DNA of 10,257 nucleotides, taken from contig CAMURM010000029.1 in the NCBI GenBank assembly GCA_947097535.1, positions 1 through 10,257 on the forward strand, in the 5' to 3' direction. A program made the position numbers and the translations under genes. This document shows, in pieces, positions 6,486 to 10,257 of the stretch. This stretch comes from an uncultured Selenomonas sp. (GTDB taxonomy: Bacteria; Bacillota; Negativicutes; Selenomonadales; Selenomonadaceae). Every line of letters begins with the position of its first letter. The stretch's first letter is position 1. The notes under the pieces were generated by a model, which saw only the letters and a program-made list of their open reading frames with translations, was not told the origin of the DNA and did no database searches.

Positions 6486-6515
6486 CAAAATCCATCTCCT
6501 TTTCTTTCCAACCTC

Positions 6516-6545
6516 ATGATAGCAGATGAAAGGAAACGCTGTCAA
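6516..6545 (-). promoter_or_regulatory. Sigma-A/sigma-70 promoter of the pur operon
   Basis: Minus strand: -35 TTGACA (6545-6540, perfect), an 18-nt spacer, then -10 TATCAT (6521-6516, five of six), preceded by TGC, which makes an extended -10. Transcription would start near 6509, leaving a leader of about 24 nt before the purE ATG. That is too short for a riboswitch or long attenuator. The -35 box overlaps the telA TGA stop codon (6544-6542). I see no clear operator, but the upstream telA coding end could hide one. Confidence 0.8.
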
Positions 6546-7696
6546 CCGCTTCGCCCGTCGAGCGTGCTCTCGAGCGCCTTCTTGAGTCTGCCTTCCAACT
6601 CGATGAGCTCGGCTTCCGCCGCGCGCCTTTTCGCCCTGCCTTCCTGCTGGATTTTCAGCGTTTCCTCGATCGTCGTCACGAGGTCGTCGTTCACCTTGCG
6701 CACCGTTTCGATGTCCACGATGCTGCGCTCGTTCTCCTTCGCCGTCTCGATCGTGCCGATCTTGAGCATTTCTGCATTCTTCTTCAAAAGGTCGTTCGTC
6801 ATCTCATTGACCGAATGCTGCATCTCAAGAACCCTCTTCTGGTTCGCAAGACCGAGCGCTATGACCATCTGATTCTTCCACAGCGGAATCGAGTTGTAGA
6901 TCGCACTCTGCACACGGTCGATGAGAACCTTGTCGTTGTTCTGTATGAGTCGGATCTGCGGCGCCGTCTGGATGGAGATCGTCTTGCTGATCTTGAGGTC
7001 GTGCACCTTCTTCTCAAAGCGCTCAACGGAACTCTCAAAATCGCTGACGACCTGCGCCGCCATCGGATCGCTCGACGCGGCAGCCTGCGCGCGCAGCTTC
7101 GGCAGCGTCACCTCGCGCATCTCCTGCATCTTCTCCTCGCCCGCGCGGATGTAGAGCTCCAGCAATTTGAAGTATTCGAGATTCTTCGCGAAGAGGCCGT
7201 CGAGCATCGTGACGTCCTTCATCATGAGCATGCGCGCCTTCTGCAGCGACGTCTTGACCTTCTCGACCTGCACGGACACCTTCTCGTAGCTCTGCATCAT
7301 CGTCTCCGCCTTGCCGACGAGGGAGCTGACGAGCGGCAGCTTCTTCAGGAAGCCGCCGTCCGATGACTTCGGCTCGAAGCTCTTGACATTCGTCAGAAGC
7401 TCGCCGAGGAGCTCGCCGACATAGCCGCTGTCCTTCGCACGCACGTTGCAAAGAATGCTGTCCGAAAAGTCGGCGATGTTCTTCTGCGCCGCCGTGCCGA
7501 AGTCGATGATCGCCGCCGAGTCCGTGAGGTCTAGCCCCTCCTTGATCTTCTCCACCTCGGCACGCTCCGCAGGCGTCAGTTCCTCGACCGCCTGCGCGAT
7601 GCGCGCAAGCTCCTTTTCGGGCGCGAGGTCGAGCGCCTTTTCCTGCGGCTGCGCCTGCTTCTTGCTCAATAGGTCTTCCAGATTGATTTCCGCCAT
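6542..7696 (-). CDS. TelA/KlaA-family protein (toxic anion resistance, YaaN-like)
   Basis: This 384-residue, soluble, strongly helical protein belongs to the TelA family, named for plasmid tellurite resistance but widespread on Firmicutes chromosomes (YaaN of Bacillus subtilis). Characteristic segments are the N-terminal region with AAQKNIADFSDSILCNVRAKD, the central run through KVKTSLQKARMLMMKDVTML and LYIRAGEEKM, and the C-terminal TAPQIRLIQNNDKVLIDRVQ and IPLWKNQMVIALGL blocks. Its molecular function is not established; links to envelope stress and antimicrobial tolerance are reported for the family. The ATG at 7696 has GGAGGAGAGGGAG upstream and follows the XpaC-like gene by 17 nt, so the two form an operon, as xpaC-yaaN do in Bacillus. 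Confidence 0.92.
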   Translation of the reverse strand: MAEINLEDLLSKKQAQPQEKALDLAPEKELARIAQAVEELTPAERAEVEKIKEGLDLTDSAAIIDFGTAAQKNIADFSDSILCNVRAKDSGYVGELLGELLTNVKSFEPKSSDGGFLKKLPLVSSLVGKAETMMQSYEKVSVQVEKVKTSLQKARMLMMKDVTMLDGLFAKNLEYFKLLELYIRAGEEKMQEMREVTLPKLRAQAAASSDPMAAQVVSDFESSVERFEKKVHDLKISKTISIQTAPQIRLIQNNDKVLIDRVQSAIYNSIPLWKNQMVIALGLANQKRVLEMQHSVNEMTNDLLKKNAEMLKIGTIETAKENERSIVDIETVRKVNDDLVTTIEETLKIQQEGRAKRRAAEAELIELEGRLKKALESTLDGRSG

Positions 7697-7713
7697 GTCT
7701 CCCTCTCCTCCGT

Positions 7714-8700
7714 CTAATCCATCTCATCACAATAATCGAAGTAAAAATCATCCACAGACATGAAGAGCCAACGCACGCCCTCGATGAAGCCGACGAAGAT
7801 CGGCAGCCCCGTCCAGAGGAAGAGGATGTAGCTGACGCCCTGAAAATTCTTGCCGAGGAAGAACTTATGCGCGCCGATGCCGCCGAAGAATATGCCGAGC
7901 AGCGACGCCTTGAACTTGCGGCGCACGATCTGCCAGTAAAGCTCCTGCGGTATGGCGCTCGTACCGCGTGCGAGGCTCGATACCTTCTGCAGGATGAGGG
8001 GCATCTTAGTCGCCTCCTGCAGCGGGCGCACCGCGCCACGGCGCACGAAAGGCGCCTCTTGCACTGTGGGCACAACGCGCGCCGCGCCCGCCGTCTGCCC
8101 CTTCATCGAGTGCTGCAGCACATCGAGCTCGGCGTTGAGATCCAGGAGCTGATAGTTGAGAACGCGCCTGAACTCCTCCTCGTACGTCGCACGCAGGGAA
8201 GAAAGCATCGTCTTGACGCGCGCCTTCGCCTGCAGCACCTCGTCGGAAGTGAGCTGCGATTCCTCAAGGTCGATGTACTGGCGCAGCATGACGACCGCCT
8301 TCTCCTGATAAATCTCGATGAAGTCTTCCGCCGCCGCCATGCGCTCCGGGTTGCGCTCCAAATAGCGCAGCATGTTGTCCGCGACATGCTGCAGGGCGAC
8401 GAGCTCCTGCGTCATCTCGCGATCCTTGATCTGCGGGCGCAATGCCTGCAGGCTGTCGTAGTCGCCCACCGCCTTGGCAAAACTCGCCTCCAGAAGCTCG
8501 GCGCGCGCATCGGGCAGCTTCTGCAGAGCGGAGCGCTTCAGCTGCAGTCGCTGCTTCCTGCCGCGCAGCTTCTTCGCGTGGAAAAACGCAAAAGCACTGA
8601 GAAAAAGCGTCACACCCGCCTTCCAAAACGCCCCCTCATAGCCGAGCCAGGCGCCGCCGGCCAAGGCTGCGATTGCAAAAATCAAGTAGAAATACTGCAT
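7714..8700 (-). CDS. XpaC-like membrane protein fused to a C-terminal TM2 domain
   Basis: The 328-residue protein starts with two hydrophobic segments (about 3-20 and 26-42). A long charged helical region follows (about 45-210) resembling the XpaC family (once named for 5-bromo-4-chloroindolyl phosphate hydrolysis). After a Val/Pro/Ala-rich linker comes a TM2 domain (about 257-318) with LLGIFFGGIGAHKFFLGK at 267-284 and a second membrane span. Both termini would be anchored in the membrane, with the helical part probably cytoplasmic. The ATG at 8700 is chosen because it has GGGAGG upstream and because the alternative in-frame ATG at 8763 falls in the -10 box. Pairing with the TelA-family gene supports the XpaC call. 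The biochemical function is unknown. Confidence 0.85.
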   Translation of the reverse strand: MQYFYLIFAIAALAGGAWLGYEGAFWKAGVTLFLSAFAFFHAKKLRGRKQRLQLKRSALQKLPDARAELLEASFAKAVGDYDSLQALRPQIKDREMTQELVALQHVADNMLRYLERNPERMAAAEDFIEIYQEKAVVMLRQYIDLEESQLTSDEVLQAKARVKTMLSSLRATYEEEFRRVLNYQLLDLNAELDVLQHSMKGQTAGAARVVPTVQEAPFVRRGAVRPLQEATKMPLILQKVSSLARGTSAIPQELYWQIVRRKFKASLLGIFFGGIGAHKFFLGKNFQGVSYILFLWTGLPIFVGFIEGVRWLFMSVDDFYFDYCDEMD

Positions 8701-8761
8701 ACGCCCGCCCCTCCCATGAAAGCGATCGCCTTTCAAGCATGAAAAATTTCCTGTTTCGTCC

Positions 8762-8790
8762 ATTATATCATTGAAGCAAAATCATATCCA
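8762..8790 (-). promoter_or_regulatory. Extended -10 promoter of the xpaC-telA operon
   Basis: On the minus strand a perfect TATAAT lies at 8767-8762, preceded by TGA (an extended -10, TGNTATAAT). A weak -35, TGGATA (four of six), lies at 8790-8785 with a 17-nt spacer. The predicted start near 8755 gives a leader of about 55 nt. Surrounding DNA is AT-rich in an otherwise GC-rich region, as expected for a promoter. Confidence 0.75.
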
Positions 8791-8839
8791 TATATCCAAA
8801 AAATAAAAAGGTGTAAACGCTCATTTTCTGTTTTGCCAT
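8768..8839 (-). CDS. Possible 23-residue hydrophobic small protein
   Basis: An ATG at 8839 is preceded by GAAGGAG with only 4 nt spacing and opens a 23-codon frame ending in TGA at 8770-8768. The peptide begins MAKQKMSVYTF and has a hydrophobic core (VYTFLFFGYMDMILL), like a single short membrane span. It overlaps the proposed xpaC promoter, and no promoter of its own is visible, so it would need read-through from addA. The T-rich codons could simply reflect AT-rich promoter DNA. No homology can be judged; this is a weak candidate. Confidence 0.2.
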   Translation of the reverse strand: MAKQKMSVYTFLFFGYMDMILLQ

Positions 8840-8892
8840 CGTACTCCTTCGCCCTTATGGCTGTTTGAATTTATCAGCGCTTCCTTAACCTT

Positions 8893-10257
8893 TCAGAGCT
8901 TCACAATCCCGCCGTCCTGAAGCAGATAGAGATAGCGCTCATCAACCTTGCGCCTGAGGATCGCTTCTACCGCCTCCGTGTAGAGGTCGATCTGCAGGCG
9001 GTACTTTTTGCGCACAACGGCTGGGCTCGTGTCCTTGTCCGTCTTGTAGTCGAGGAGCACGAGGGCGCCGTTTTCGTCTTCGAAGAGCACGTCGATGATG
9101 CCCTGGACGAAGATGCGCGCCTCGGGCTCAGCTGCGGGGTAGAAGCGGCGCGCTTCGAGCCTGCGGCTGAAGGGCAGCTCGCGCCAGAGGCGGCGCGCCC
9201 CTTTCATGCGGCTGCCGAGCGGCGAGTGCAGGAAGGCTTCGACCATCTTGAGGCGGACGAATGCCGCCTGCTCGGGCAGGAGCAGCTCCCTTTCCGCCAT
9301 CGCCGCGAGCTGCGCAGCCAGACCCTTGCGGCTGCTGTCGCCGGCGAGGTCGATGTGCTGCAGCACGAGGTGCATGAGCGTGCCGTACTCCGCCGCCGAC
9401 AGCCCCGTCTTCTCCTGCAGGAAGTCGGGGCGCTTGAAGACGGTGCGCGCGAAGCCGCCGTTCTTTTCCGCAAGCGGCATGTAAGGCTTCTCCGCCGCCG
9501 CATCCTCGGCAGCGAAGCGGCGCTTGAGCTCCGTGACGGAGAGCTTCGCCGGCACGTCGGCGACGCCGTGCGGCGGGTACTGCCACGAGAGCAGTCGCTC
9601 CACGTCCTCCTTCTCATCGCTCGCAGGCAAAGGCTCTCCTTTTCTCAGCTTCTCGAAGACGTCATCCTCTGCGGGCACGGCAGCGCTGACGCTCGTGACA
9701 GCGGCGGCGGGCACGAGCTCGACCTGCCAGCGCGAATCATCCTCGCCAGCGGGCGCGACGCGCTTTTCGACGAGAGAGGCACACTCCCAAAGGGGGGAAC
9801 CGTCCGCGTGGCGAGCGACCGTCATGCCGAGCCAGTCGAGGAAGGAGTCCGCCTCAAGCGCCGCGTAGGCGGGCAGCTCACGCTTCGTCAGCGTGACGTA
9901 GCTGCACCAGCCTTCCGCGCGCGCGGCGAGCTTCTTCGTCGAACCCACGAGAATGAGCTTTTCGCGCGCGCGCGTCATCGCCACGTAGAGGACGCGCAGC
10001 TCCTCCGCCTTGCTCTCCTGCCGGATGCGCTCGGCGACCGCCTCGCGCGCGAAGGTCGAGTAGCGCAGCGACTTTTCGCGCTCCGTGCGGTAGAGTCCAA
10101 GCCCCAGCTCGCGGTGCATGAGCAGATCGTCCGCCGCGTCGCGCATGTTGAACTTCGAGCCGAGCCCTGCAACGATGACGACGGGAAATTCGAGACCCTT
10201 GCTCTTGTGTATCGTCATGATGCGCACGACGTCCTCGCCCTCGCCGAGGGTGCGCGC
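8893..10257 (-). CDS. addA: ATP-dependent helicase/nuclease subunit A (AddA), C-terminal part
   Basis: About 454 residues of the C-terminal end are present; the reading frame is open to the right edge, so the N-terminal helicase motifs lie outside. AddAB processes double-strand breaks for RecA loading, the Gram-positive counterpart of RecBCD. Visible are the UvrD-type helicase motif MTIHKSKGLEFPVV (14-27 of the fragment) and motif VI, YVAMTRARE (91-99). The C-terminal RecB-type nuclease domain has GIIDVLF (Asp389), LLDYKTD (Asp403, Lys405) and the YRLQIDLYTEAV motif. All nuclease residues are intact. The GTG at 10227 is internal, because codons continue upstream in frame (GEGEDV). addB is probably just upstream, outside the window. 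Confidence 0.95.
   Translation of the reverse strand, partial: ARTLGEGEDVVRIMTIHKSKGLEFPVVIVAGLGSKFNMRDAADDLLMHRELGLGLYRTEREKSLRYSTFAREAVAERIRQESKAEELRVLYVAMTRAREKLILVGSTKKLAARAEGWCSYVTLTKRELPAYAALEADSFLDWLGMTVARHADGSPLWECASLVEKRVAPAGEDDSRWQVELVPAAAVTSVSAAVPAEDDVFEKLRKGEPLPASDEKEDVERLLSWQYPPHGVADVPAKLSVTELKRRFAAEDAAAEKPYMPLAEKNGGFARTVFKRPDFLQEKTGLSAAEYGTLMHLVLQHIDLAGDSSRKGLAAQLAAMAERELLLPEQAAFVRLKMVEAFLHSPLGSRMKGARRLWRELPFSRRLEARRFYPAAEPEARIFVQGIIDVLFEDENGALVLLDYKTDKDTSPAVVRKKYRLQIDLYTEAVEAILRRKVDERYLYLLQDGGIVKL

Larger units (their letters stand above)
8701..8892. other. Intergenic region between addA and the xpaC operon
   Basis: This 192-bp stretch is the only sizeable gap in the window. 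It holds the xpaC promoter, its leader and the small ORF candidate. A short inverted repeat, GCCAT (8861-8857 on the minus strand) with ATGGC (8839-8835) and a 17-nt loop, precedes a T-rich tract at 8812-8801. The stem is too short and too far from the T tract for a confident terminator, so I see no clear transcription stop for addA. Confidence 0.6.

Noticed and set aside
6486..6541. Purine or PRPP riboswitch upstream of purE
   Set aside because: The predicted leader is about 24 nt, far too short for any known purine-sensing RNA.
7035..8075. 346-codon minus-strand frame across telA and the XpaC-like gene
   Set aside because: It is an out-of-frame shadow rich in Arg, Ser and Cys that overlaps two family-recognisable proteins on the same strand.
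8701..8763. Earlier start for the XpaC-like protein at 8763
   Set aside because: That ATG lies within the predicted -10 box, so it would not be in the transcript; the start at 8700 has a good ribosome binding site and leads straight into a membrane segment.
8801..8861. Intrinsic terminator for addA
   Set aside because: The only inverted repeat is a 5-bp stem with a 17-nt loop, and the T tract is more than 20 nt away. This is not enough to call a terminator.

Overview
The window is a compact, almost entirely minus-strand stretch of a GC-rich bacterial chromosome, so the genes read from the right edge to the left. Strong GGAGG ribosome binding sites, an AddA-type nuclease-helicase, an XpaC/TelA pair like xpaC-yaaN of Bacillus, and a Firmicutes-style pur cluster point to a high-GC relative of the Firmicutes. 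My best guess is Negativicutes (Selenomonas-like). This is inference from gene content, not a database match.

Layout in the direction of transcription: (1) 10257-8893, the C-terminal part of AddA, cut by the window edge. (2) 8892-8701, a 192-bp intergenic stretch with an extended -10 promoter and a possible 23-codon ORF. (3) 8700-6542, a two-gene envelope-stress-type operon: an XpaC-like membrane protein fused to a C-terminal TM2 domain, then a TelA-family protein. (4) 6545-6516, a near-consensus promoter whose -35 box overlaps the telA stop codon. It drives purE-purC-purM-purN-purH(N-terminal domain only)-[toxin-antitoxin pair]-purD and then an M16C metallopeptidase that runs off the left edge.

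The pur genes encode five recognisable steps of de novo IMP synthesis (PurD, PurN, PurM, PurC, PurE) plus a 197-residue protein holding only the IMP cyclohydrolase (MGS-like) domain of PurH. The AICAR transformylase domain is absent, as are purF, purK, purB and purL/Q/S, so these must lie elsewhere if the pathway is complete.

The most unusual part is 1739-2870: a lower-GC zeta-toxin kinase gene and an upstream acidic small protein, its likely antitoxin, sit inside the pur operon between purH and purD. The pair is flanked by perfect 12-bp direct repeats (1728-1739 and 2872-2883). Each copy is the Shine-Dalgarno region of the next gene, and the right copy also overlaps the purH stop codon. Recombination between the copies would restore a normal purH-purD junction. 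The module has no promoter I can see and is probably read from the pur promoter, which would tie a toxin-antitoxin pair to purine-gene expression.
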